Of a DNA stretch of 13,541 nt, positions 7,213 through 12,840 are shown one piece after another; the stretch's first letter is position 1; each line of letters starts with the position of its first letter. The position numbers and the translations under genes were made by a program. The stretch is taken from assembly GCA_964598235.1 (NCBI GenBank), contig CAZRAY010000046.1, forward strand, positions 1 to 13,541. The letters run 5' to 3'. The notes beneath the pieces are model-generated. The model worked only from the letters and a program-made list of their open reading frames with translations, made no database searches and was not told the DNA's origin. This DNA comes from UBA652 sp964598235 (GTDB lineage: Bacteria; Pseudomonadota; Gammaproteobacteria; Nitrosococcales; Methylophagaceae).

Positions 7213-7974
7213 ATGAAAAATTTATTTAAAAGTTTGTTTGTCTTAGGCGCCCTATTCATTGCGACTAGCGGCAGTGCAAGTGAAGTCATTAACCTCACAA
7301 GCGGAGTGGACACGGCAACGGTTCTAACGCATCCAGCCAGTAACGGAGCCTTTGCCGCTGCATTTACACCTGCAGACTTTGCTGCTGCCGATGCAGGCCC
7401 TGCGGCAGTTATACTCAATGCAGGATTGAGAACACCGACAAGTGTGTTGGGTGGGCCTTGGATTGACTCTTTAGTCATTAATCCAGCTGCACAGTGGATT
7501 GCAGATGTGGATGGCAGTCGAAATCAACGCACTGCACTATATGCTTTCCCGTTTACGATTACAGAAACAGATATTGCTTCGGCTTTTATTACGGTGTATT
7601 TTGCCGCCGATGACTTTCTCGGTGATGATAATGGAATCGCTGCAGATGGCCCGAATGAATCTGTTTACATTAATGGCATTGCAATCGGTGCTGAGGAAGG
7701 CGGTGATCTGATTGCCGGAAATAACTTCACAGCAGAATATCAAACTTCTCGGATCAACATTACTAGTGCGGTCAACACGGGCGCAAATATGCTTTATTTA
7801 CTGCAAACAGATGGCGCCAGTTCTGCTGGATTGATGGCACACGCCGTTATTGAAATTCTTAATTCTCCTCAAGTCGTACCTACTCTGAATATATGGAGCT
7901 TATTATTGCTTACTTCATTTTTAGGTTATTTAGGCGTGATAAGAATACAATGCAAGCGTTCTAACATAAATTAA
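7213..7974 (+). CDS. Secreted protein with IPTL-CTERM-like sorting tail (tandem paralogue 1)
   Basis: I do not recognise a named gene. The 253-residue product begins with a Sec signal peptide (MKNLFKS, then a hydrophobic core, cleavage around residues 21-24). The mature part is acidic, rich in Ala, Thr and Asn, and lacks Cys before the tail. A core at about 93-213 contains AAQWI, LYAFPFTITETDI, AFITVYFAADDFLGD, GPNESVYING, NTGANMLYL and GLMAHAVIEIL. The alternation suggests a beta-sandwich resembling domains in other PEP-CTERM-type proteins. The C-terminus has the tripartite sorting layout: VPTLNIWS (222-229), one hydrophobic span (229-243) and a basic end (RIQCKR). This resembles the IPTLxxWG signal handled by exosortase H, with Ser replacing the final Gly. 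Its closest relative is the next gene. It starts 44 bases after zapA, with no clear promoter of its own, so co-transcription with zapA is likely. Confidence 0.85.
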   Translation: MKNLFKSLFVLGALFIATSGSASEVINLTSGVDTATVLTHPASNGAFAAAFTPADFAAADAGPAAVILNAGLRTPTSVLGGPWIDSLVINPAAQWIADVDGSRNQRTALYAFPFTITETDIASAFITVYFAADDFLGDDNGIAADGPNESVYINGIAIGAEEGGDLIAGNNFTAEYQTSRINITSAVNTGANMLYLLQTDGASSAGLMAHAVIEILNSPQVVPTLNIWSLLLLTSFLGYLGVIRIQCKRSNIN

Positions 7975-8016
7975 TTTATACGATCTGAATCATAATTGTT
8001 GAGATTAATGCTAGGC

Positions 8017-8022
8017 TATAAT
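8017..8022 (+). promoter_or_regulatory. Candidate -10 element for the second CTERM gene
   Basis: A perfect TATAAT lies in the 70-base gap between the two paralogues. The upstream -35 is poor: TTGTTG at 7996-8001 leaves only a 15-base spacer. The predicted start near 8029 gives a very short leader to the ATG at 8045 and argues against the GTG at 8027 as the start. It suggests that the second copy can be expressed independently of the zapA unit. Confidence 0.4.
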
Positions 8023-8044
8023 TTTTTTGGGGTGGGGTAGGTTA

Positions 8045-8785
8045 ATGAAAAAACAGTTTGAAATTTTAATTGCTTTAATGTGTGCACTATTTCTTAGCAG
8101 TAGTTATGCTGATGAAACCATTACGTTAGTGACAGGGGTGGATGCGGCGACAATGCTCGTAATAGCACCGGATACATCAACACTTGGTGTGCCTGGCGGC
8201 GGTGGGCCCTTTCCTCTTTTTACACCAGCAGACTTTACGGCTGCGGATACAGGCCCAAACGCGGTATTAGTCAATAATTCTCTTCCGGCTGGCTGGTTTC
8301 CTTCCCTGCCTATTAACCCCGCAGCACAATGGATAAGTAATACAGATGTGCGCCTCACACAGCTCTCAGTCCTTTATGCATTCCCCTTCACGGTCACAGA
8401 AACAGATATTACGGCCGCCTTTATTACAGTCTATTTTGCAGCCGATAATTTCTTAGGTGATAATGACGGCACAATCAATGGTCCGAATGAATCGGTTTAC
8501 ATTAATGGCGCTGCTATTGGCGCGCTGGAAGGCGGTGGGCTCGATCAACAATACCAAACCGCGCGGATTGATATTACAAATTTTGTAAATACAGGGGCGA
8601 ATACGCTTTATTTATACAATTTGAATAATGTAGATTTTGGTCACTGGTCTGGATTAATGGCGCATTCGGTTATTGAAGTTTTGGGGCCTCCCCAAGCGGT
8701 GCCTACCTTTAATGGGTGGGCAATATTATTGCTTACTGTCTTACTGGGTTTGTTTGGTGTGGTAAGAACAAAACAATTCACATAA
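8045..8785 (+). CDS. Secreted protein with IPTL-CTERM-like sorting tail (tandem paralogue 2)
   Basis: A 246-residue paralogue of the preceding gene; function unknown. The signal peptide is MKKQFEI plus a hydrophobic core, with likely cleavage at SYA|DET (about residue 22). A Gly/Pro-rich stretch (GVPGGGGPFP, 48-57) is unique to this copy. The shared core (about 93-211) holds NPAAQWIS, LYAFPFTVTETDI, AFITVYFAADNFLGD, GPNESVYING, NTGANTLYL and GLMAHSVIEVL. The sorting tail is VPTFNGWA (219-226), a hydrophobic span (226-240) and a basic end (RTKQFT). I chose the ATG at 8045, with AGG just upstream, over an in-frame GTG at 8027, because it starts a standard signal peptide and the TATAAT at 8017-8022 would put transcription start near 8029. 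Paralogy is evident by eye; the exosortase that would process it is not in this window. Confidence 0.85.
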   Translation: MKKQFEILIALMCALFLSSSYADETITLVTGVDAATMLVIAPDTSTLGVPGGGGPFPLFTPADFTAADTGPNAVLVNNSLPAGWFPSLPINPAAQWISNTDVRLTQLSVLYAFPFTVTETDITAAFITVYFAADNFLGDNDGTINGPNESVYINGAAIGALEGGGLDQQYQTARIDITNFVNTGANTLYLYNLNNVDFGHWSGLMAHSVIEVLGPPQAVPTFNGWAILLLTVLLGLFGVVRTKQFT

Positions 8786-8843
8786 GAATTTTTTTATTTA
8801 AGTCGTTAGTTCAGAATGATTCCCTTTTCTTGAAATAAAGGCG

Positions 8844-8849
8844 TATGAT
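8844..8849 (+). promoter_or_regulatory. Candidate -10 element of the ssrS (6S RNA) promoter
   Basis: TATGAT (5 of 6 to consensus) lies so that transcription would start at about 8856-8858, three to five bases before the closing stem of the 6S RNA at 8860. No convincing -35 is visible at 16-18 bases upstream (the best is TTCCCT at 8820-8825). A TTGAAA at 8830-8835 is too close to pair with this -10. Confidence 0.45.
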
Positions 8850-8856
8850 CTTAATT

Positions 8857-9038
8857 AGTCCCTGCGGTGTGCGTCAGTGGCATTCGTTTCTTGACCCGAT
8901 AAGCATTTATGCACAGGAACTGATTGGGAGTGGGTGAGCAAGCCTATCTTGAATAGGAAGCCCAAAGCTACTAAGAAGTACCGACTTGAACCAAAAGATG
9001 GTTCAGGAACACCGTTCACAACGGCACTGTGGGGCATT
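8857..9038 (+). ncRNA. ssrS: 6S RNA (SsrS)
   Basis: 6S RNA mimics an open promoter and sequesters sigma70 RNA polymerase in stationary phase. The stretch folds as a long imperfect rod of about 180 bases. The closing stem CCCTGCGGTG (8860-8869) pairs with CACTGTGGGG (9025-9034) over ten positions including G-U pairs. A terminal arm has GGTGAGCA (8933-8940), then CCTAT (8943-8947)/ATAGG (8953-8957) and AAGCC. This aligns block by block with the E. coli 6S arm (same GGTGAGCA, a five-base stem, AAGCC). The 3' side contains the small hairpin CTTGAACC (8985-8992)/GGTTCAGG (9000-9007), matching the E. coli CTTGAACC...GGTTCAAG element. Size (E. coli 184) and the zapA neighbourhood agree. The ends are approximate. 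In E. coli ssrS directly follows zapA; here it is displaced by about 1.7 kb. Confidence 0.9.
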
Positions 9039-9045
9039 TATTTTT
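9025..9045 (+). terminator. Possible intrinsic terminator formed by the 6S 3' end
   Basis: The 3' strand of the 6S closing stem (CACTGTGGGG, 9025-9034) is followed by a T-rich tract including TTTTT at 9041-9045. It could release the transcript after the RNA, or allow partial read-through into the Sel1 gene, as E. coli ssrS is read through into ygfA. No separate compact hairpin is present. Confidence 0.4.
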
Positions 9046-9096
9046 AGATGCATCCTGAGCAACAATCTCCCTCAATTAAAAAAACAAGGAATAATG

Positions 9097-9696
9097 ATGA
9101 AAAAAATCATGCTATTCGTACTGTCCTTCTGTGTGTCATTTTCTATCCCTGCGTTTGCAGAAGCGGAATTGAGCGACCAGCTTCAAGCTATGATGATGTT
9201 GGCGAAGGAGGGCCATGCCCCCGCACAATATGAGTTGGCGATGGCATATGATTTTGCTGATGGATTGGAAGAAGATCATGAAGCAGCAGTAAGATGGTAT
9301 CTTAAAGCGGCGAATCAGGGGCATGCTGAGGCACAATATAATTTGGCGGTGAGCTATGATGAGGGAGAGGGCGTTCCGACAGATCATGCGGAAGCCGTTG
9401 TTTGGTATCGTAAATCAGCAGATCAAGGCGACCCCGAGGCACAATATAATTTAGCCGTTAGTTATGATGATGGTGAAGGCATCAGAGAGGATGATGTTGA
9501 GGCCTTTAAGTGGTATCAAAAATCGGCAGATCAGGGTGATTCTGATGCTGAATATGAATTAGGTATTAGCTATAAAGATGGCGAAGGTGTCAAACAAGAC
9601 AAGACTGAAGCGATTAAATGGTTTTTCAGGGCGGCGGCGCAAGGCAATGATGATGCAGTGGATGAATTGAAAGATTTGGACGCGTGGCAGTTCTAA
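9097..9696 (+). CDS. Exported Sel1-repeat (SLR) protein
   Basis: A 199-residue protein with a Sec signal peptide (MKKIMLFVLSFCVSFSIPAFA, cleavage after AFA at about 21) followed by four head-to-tail Sel1-like repeats of exactly 36 residues, starting at about 39, 75, 111 and 147. Each has the pattern G-x-x-x-A-(Q/E)-Y-x-L, Y-x-x-G-x-G, E-A-x-x-W-(Y/F) and A-x-x-G. The copies at 75-110 and 111-146 are the most alike. Sel1 arrays form alpha-solenoids that bind other proteins; some periplasmic members regulate signalling or envelope processes, but this one has no assignable partner. It is strongly acidic. I chose the ATG at 9097, six bases after AAGGA (9086-9090); the adjacent ATG at 9094 is only three bases away. 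A longer frame from TTG at 8986 would run through the 6S RNA and bury the signal peptide. The gene occupies the position that ygfA/fau has in E. coli. Confidence 0.88.
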   Translation: MKKIMLFVLSFCVSFSIPAFAEAELSDQLQAMMMLAKEGHAPAQYELAMAYDFADGLEEDHEAAVRWYLKAANQGHAEAQYNLAVSYDEGEGVPTDHAEAVVWYRKSADQGDPEAQYNLAVSYDDGEGIREDDVEAFKWYQKSADQGDSDAEYELGISYKDGEGVKQDKTEAIKWFFRAAAQGNDDAVDELKDLDAWQF

Positions 9697-10523
9697 ATCG
9701 CTGACGAGGGTTTGTTCCTGAGTTGTTGGATAACGGCTTGCGTTTCAGGTCGAATGCCGCGCCAAATGAAAAAAGCTTCAGCTGCTTGTTCTACTAACAT
9801 GCCTAATCCATCGATTGCTTTGGCTGCATGATGTTGTTTTGCCCAAGCAATAAAGGCCGTATCGCTATCACCATACATCATGTCATAACAGACTGCATTC
9901 TCAGCTAAAATATTATCAGGCAATGGTGGCACTTCGCCTTGTAGGCTCGCTGCAGTGGCATTGATAACAATATCAAATTGGCCGGTTAATGCCTTAAACC
10001 CACACCCATGCGTCACGCCAAACTCAGCAAATAGCTCAGCGAGTTGCTCGGCTTTACTGATAGTTCGGTTAGCGATAAGCAATTGACTAGGGCGGTAGGA
10101 AAGCAAGGGTTGGATAACGCCACGTGCAGCACCACCGGCGCCGAGTAATAAAACACGTTTATTTGTTAGGGTAATATGATGGTTATCGATGAGATCACGG
10201 CATAAACCCGTGCCATCCGTATTGTCGCCATATAACGAGCCATCTTCACGAAAAGAAACCGTATTAACTGCACCGGCCAGGGTGGCTTCAGGGCTTTCCC
10301 CATCCACGGCTTGCCAGACTTGTTCTTTAAATGGCACGGTGACATTAATGCCTTTAAATCCATCGGAAGCCAGTTGTTTTAATCCTGTGACTAAACCATC
10401 GATTGGAATTTCTTTGGCAATATAATCCATATCTTGCTCAGTTTGTTTTGCGAACTCAGTATGAATTAAGGGAGATTTACTATGGTGAATAGGGTTGCCG
10501 ATAACGGTGTAATGGTCGGTCAT
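9693..10523 (-). CDS. aroE: Shikimate dehydrogenase (NADP+)
   Basis: AroE reduces 3-dehydroshikimate to shikimate with NADPH in aromatic amino acid synthesis. The 276-residue product contains the substrate serines in NPIHHSKSP (Ser15, Ser17), catalytic Lys66 (NVTVPFKE) and Asp103 (GDNTDG), the nucleotide loop GAGGAARG (128-135), the NADP-selecting NRT (152-154) and a C-terminal GLGMLVEQAAEAF. I favour the ATG at 10523: MTDHYTVIGNP aligns with the E. coli N-terminus METYAVFGNP, and it overlaps the hemB stop by four bases (ATGA). An in-frame ATG at 10538 would add MAKQQ inside hemB and cannot be excluded. Its stop overlaps the convergent Sel1 gene stop (9693-9696), leaving no room for a separate terminator. 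Confidence 0.96.
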   Translation of the reverse strand: MTDHYTVIGNPIHHSKSPLIHTEFAKQTEQDMDYIAKEIPIDGLVTGLKQLASDGFKGINVTVPFKEQVWQAVDGESPEATLAGAVNTVSFREDGSLYGDNTDGTGLCRDLIDNHHITLTNKRVLLLGAGGAARGVIQPLLSYRPSQLLIANRTISKAEQLAELFAEFGVTHGCGFKALTGQFDIVINATAASLQGEVPPLPDNILAENAVCYDMMYGDSDTAFIAWAKQHHAAKAIDGLGMLVEQAAEAFFIWRGIRPETQAVIQQLRNKPSSAI

Positions 10524-11533
10524 TTGTTGCTTAGCCATTGTGCGACATCTTTCGCGAAATAGGTCAGAATACTATCGGCACCAGCACGTTTGAATGCTAA
10601 TAAACTTTCCATAACGGTGGTTTTTTCATCTAGCCAACTATTTTGTGCGGCGGCTTTGAGCATTGCATACTCACCGCTCACTTGGTAAACAAAGGTCGGT
10701 TTTTGAAAGGTGGTTTTCACGCGATACACAATATCAAGGTAAGGCATGCCTGGCTTAATCATCACCATATCAGCACCTTCATCAATATCTAATGCCACTT
10801 CATGCAAGGCTTCATCACTATTAGCAGGGTCCATTTGGTAGCTTTCTTTACTTGCCCCTGCAAGGTTTTTTGCCGAGCCTACAGCATCACGGAAAGGCCC
10901 ATAGAAGCTAGAAGCATATTTGGCGCTATAAGCCAGAATTTTGGTATTGATAAAACCGTGTATTTCTAATTGTTCACGAATAGCGCCAATGCGGCCATCC
11001 ATCATATCTGAGGGTGCAACGATGTCTGCACCTGCTTCGGCATGTGAGCAAGCTTGTTTAACTAACACGTCAACGGTCTCATCGTTCAGAATATAACTAC
11101 TTTCATCAACTAAACCATCTTGGCCGTGGGTCGTGAAGGGGTCGAGTGCCACATCAGTAATAATACCCAGATCAGGCAAAGCGGATTTTAACGCGCGAAC
11201 TGTTTTTTGTACTAAACCTTCGGGGTTAAAAGCTTCGGAAGCACACTCTGTTTTTAATTCTGGTGAAATAACGGGAAAGAGCGCAATCGCGGGGATGCCT
11301 AAATCATGGATGAGTCGTGCTTCTTCCAGCAACAAATCTAAACTCAATCGCTCAACGCCAGGCATGGATCTCACAGCCTCGCGGCGGTTATTGCCTTCCA
11401 ATACAAACATAGGATAGATGAGGTCACCGATGCTCACGCTATTTTCACGCACGAGTCGACGAGAAAAAGCATCTTTGCGCAATCGGCGAGGGCGATGAGA
11501 GAGTAAAGCATTTTTCATGGGTTTATTTTTCAT
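10520..11533 (-). CDS. hemB: Delta-aminolevulinic acid dehydratase (porphobilinogen synthase)
   Basis: HemB condenses two 5-aminolevulinate molecules into porphobilinogen for haem and other tetrapyrroles. The 337-residue TIM-barrel protein has both Schiff-base lysines: Lys205 (AYSAKYASSFYGPFRDA) and Lys260 (MVMIKPGMPYLD). The three catalytic-zinc cysteines of E. coli HemB (DTCFCEYTSHGHCG) are replaced: the region reads DVALDPFTTHGQDG (127-140), with Ala129, Asp131 and Asp139 at those positions. This is the aspartate-rich type found in Pseudomonas and expected to be magnesium-dependent. The start is the ATG at 11533; a second in-frame ATG 15 bases later has no ribosome binding site and the first has only a weak one. 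It overlaps aroE by four bases and is divergent from carA. Confidence 0.96.
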   Translation of the reverse strand: MKNKPMKNALLSHRPRRLRKDAFSRRLVRENSVSIGDLIYPMFVLEGNNRREAVRSMPGVERLSLDLLLEEARLIHDLGIPAIALFPVISPELKTECASEAFNPEGLVQKTVRALKSALPDLGIITDVALDPFTTHGQDGLVDESSYILNDETVDVLVKQACSHAEAGADIVAPSDMMDGRIGAIREQLEIHGFINTKILAYSAKYASSFYGPFRDAVGSAKNLAGASKESYQMDPANSDEALHEVALDIDEGADMVMIKPGMPYLDIVYRVKTTFQKPTFVYQVSGEYAMLKAAAQNSWLDEKTTVMESLLAFKRAGADSILTYFAKDVAQWLSNK

Positions 11534-11594
11534 TCAGACACCAAGCAGTTTGGTCATATAGAGTCAATATTTAAGAGACAATAATAGCATAAAT

Positions 11595-11600
11595 ATTATA
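11595..11600 (-). promoter_or_regulatory. Candidate -10 element for hemB-aroE
   Basis: A perfect TATAAT on the minus strand, 62 bases before the hemB ATG, in an AT-rich region. No good -35 is seen 16-18 bases upstream. An alternative with TTGTCT and TATGAC 17 bases apart lies closer to the gene, so the start site is uncertain. Confidence 0.35.
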
Positions 11601-11610
11601 CGTAATAACA

Positions 11611-11640
11611 TGGACTAAATAGGCCGTTTTACGATAGAAT
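11611..11640 (+). promoter_or_regulatory. Candidate promoter for carAB
   Basis: TGGACT (11611-11616; 4 of 6) and TAGAAT (11635-11640; 5 of 6) are separated by 18 bases, with a predicted start near 11647 and a leader of about 60 bases. I looked for an 18-base ArgR operator, which controls carAB in enterics, and saw no convincing one. Confidence 0.4.
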
Positions 11641-11656
11641 TAGCGGGATTTCATCT

Positions 11657-11677
11657 GGGGAAGGCGATCGCTTGCCC
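11657..11677 (+). promoter_or_regulatory. Small hairpin with T-rich tail in the carA leader
   Basis: GGG and AAG on the left pair with CTT and CCC on the right around a loop containing the 8-base palindrome GCGATCGC (11664-11671); one G-G mismatch interrupts the stem. It is followed by ATTATTTTTA, then the GGAGG ribosome binding site at 11696. It could act as a weak attenuator or be incidental. Confidence 0.25.
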
Positions 11678-11706
11678 ATTATTTTTATCTGATTTGGAGG
11701 TTTCTC

Positions 11707-12834
11707 TTGCGAACTAGTGCATTACTCGCGCTTGAAGATGGCACGGTATATCACGGCGAATCAATTGGTGCCATTGGGCAATCAGTTGGCGAGGTGGTAT
11801 TTAATACATCGATGACAGGCTATCAAGAAATCTTAACGGATCCGTCTTATAGCAACCAGATCGTGACCTTAACGTATCCGCATATTGGTAATGTGGGGGT
11901 GAATAAGGAAGATGAAGAATCAACTAAAATTCATGCCAGTGGCTTAATTATTCGAGAATATTCTCCCGTCGTGAGCAGCTGGCGGAGTGAAGGCGCATTA
12001 GATGCGTATCTTGAACAGCATAATATTATTGGCCTCGCAGGTATTGATACGCGGAGTTTAACGCGCCGCTTACGTGAAAAAGGTGCGTTAAAAGGCTGTA
12101 TCGTTGCTGGTGATAATATTGATGTGGATGCGGCTATTGCAGAGGCAAAAGGCTTTGCTGGGCTGAAAGGCATGGATTTAGCGAAAGAAGTGACGACATC
12201 AAAATCGCATGAATGGACCGATGCGTGTTGGCATTTATCGGGTGAATCACAAGCAGCGCCGACTAAATTTCATGTGGTGGCATATGATTTTGGTGCAAAA
12301 AATAATATTCTGCGGATGTTAGTAGAGCGCGGCTGTCGATTAACCGTGGTGCCTGCGCAAACTTCTGCGGCAGATGTGTTGGCATTAAATCCAGATGGCG
12401 TATTTTTATCCAATGGCCCAGGTGATCCTGAACCGTGCACTTATGCGATTGAAGCGATTCAAACCTTGCTAGAAAAAGACTTGCCGATTTTCGGAATTTG
12501 TTTGGGCCATCAATTGCTGGCGTTGGCTTGTGGTGCACAAACTTCAAAAATGAAATTTGGCCATCATGGTGCCAACCATCCAGTACAAGATTTAAGCAGT
12601 AAACGAGTGATGATCACCAGCCAGAATCATGGTTTTGCAGTGGATGAAGCCTCGCTTCCTGTCTCATTACGCGCGACACACCGCTCTTTATTCGATGACA
12701 CCTTGCAGGGGATTCATCATACCAGCAAACCTGCTTTTAGCTTTCAAGGTCATCCAGAAGCAAGCCCCGGCCCACAAGATGCGGCACCACTCTTCGATTA
12801 TTTTATCGATTTACTTGAATCAAAAGGTAAGTAA
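11707..12834 (+). CDS. carA: Carbamoyl-phosphate synthase small (glutaminase) subunit
   Basis: CarA hydrolyses glutamine and channels ammonia to CarB for carbamoyl phosphate, shared by pyrimidine and arginine synthesis. The 375-residue product has the N-terminal CPSase small-chain domain (GEVVFNTSMTGYQEILTDPS, about 28-47) and a C-terminal class I glutaminase with nucleophile Cys265 (GICLGHQ), His349 and Glu351 (GHPEASPGP). Translation starts at TTG (11707), six bases after a near-perfect GGAGG at 11696-11700. No ATG fits, because the residues directly after the TTG already align with the conserved start (ALLALEDGTVYHG). E. coli carA also uses UUG, so this rare start appears conserved. carB follows after six bases. 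Confidence 0.97.
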   Translation: MRTSALLALEDGTVYHGESIGAIGQSVGEVVFNTSMTGYQEILTDPSYSNQIVTLTYPHIGNVGVNKEDEESTKIHASGLIIREYSPVVSSWRSEGALDAYLEQHNIIGLAGIDTRSLTRRLREKGALKGCIVAGDNIDVDAAIAEAKGFAGLKGMDLAKEVTTSKSHEWTDACWHLSGESQAAPTKFHVVAYDFGAKNNILRMLVERGCRLTVVPAQTSAADVLALNPDGVFLSNGPGDPEPCTYAIEAIQTLLEKDLPIFGICLGHQLLALACGAQTSKMKFGHHGANHPVQDLSSKRVMITSQNHGFAVDEASLPVSLRATHRSLFDDTLQGIHHTSKPAFSFQGHPEASPGPQDAAPLFDYFIDLLESKGK

Positions 12835-12840
12835 GGCACC

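Noticed and set aside
6882..7478. 198-codon open frame on the minus strand across zapA and the first CTERM gene
   Set aside because: It is antisense to two well-supported genes, spans their intergenic gap, has low-complexity content and no recognisable domain.
8986..9096. N-terminal extension of the Sel1 protein from TTG at 8986
   Set aside because: The extension is the 3' half of the 6S RNA read as codons, and it would place a typical signal peptide in the middle of the protein.
11534..11706. ArgR or pyrimidine-type operator upstream of carA
   Set aside because: The AT-rich stretch has no convincing pair of 18-base ARG boxes; apparent matches are no better than expected from base composition.
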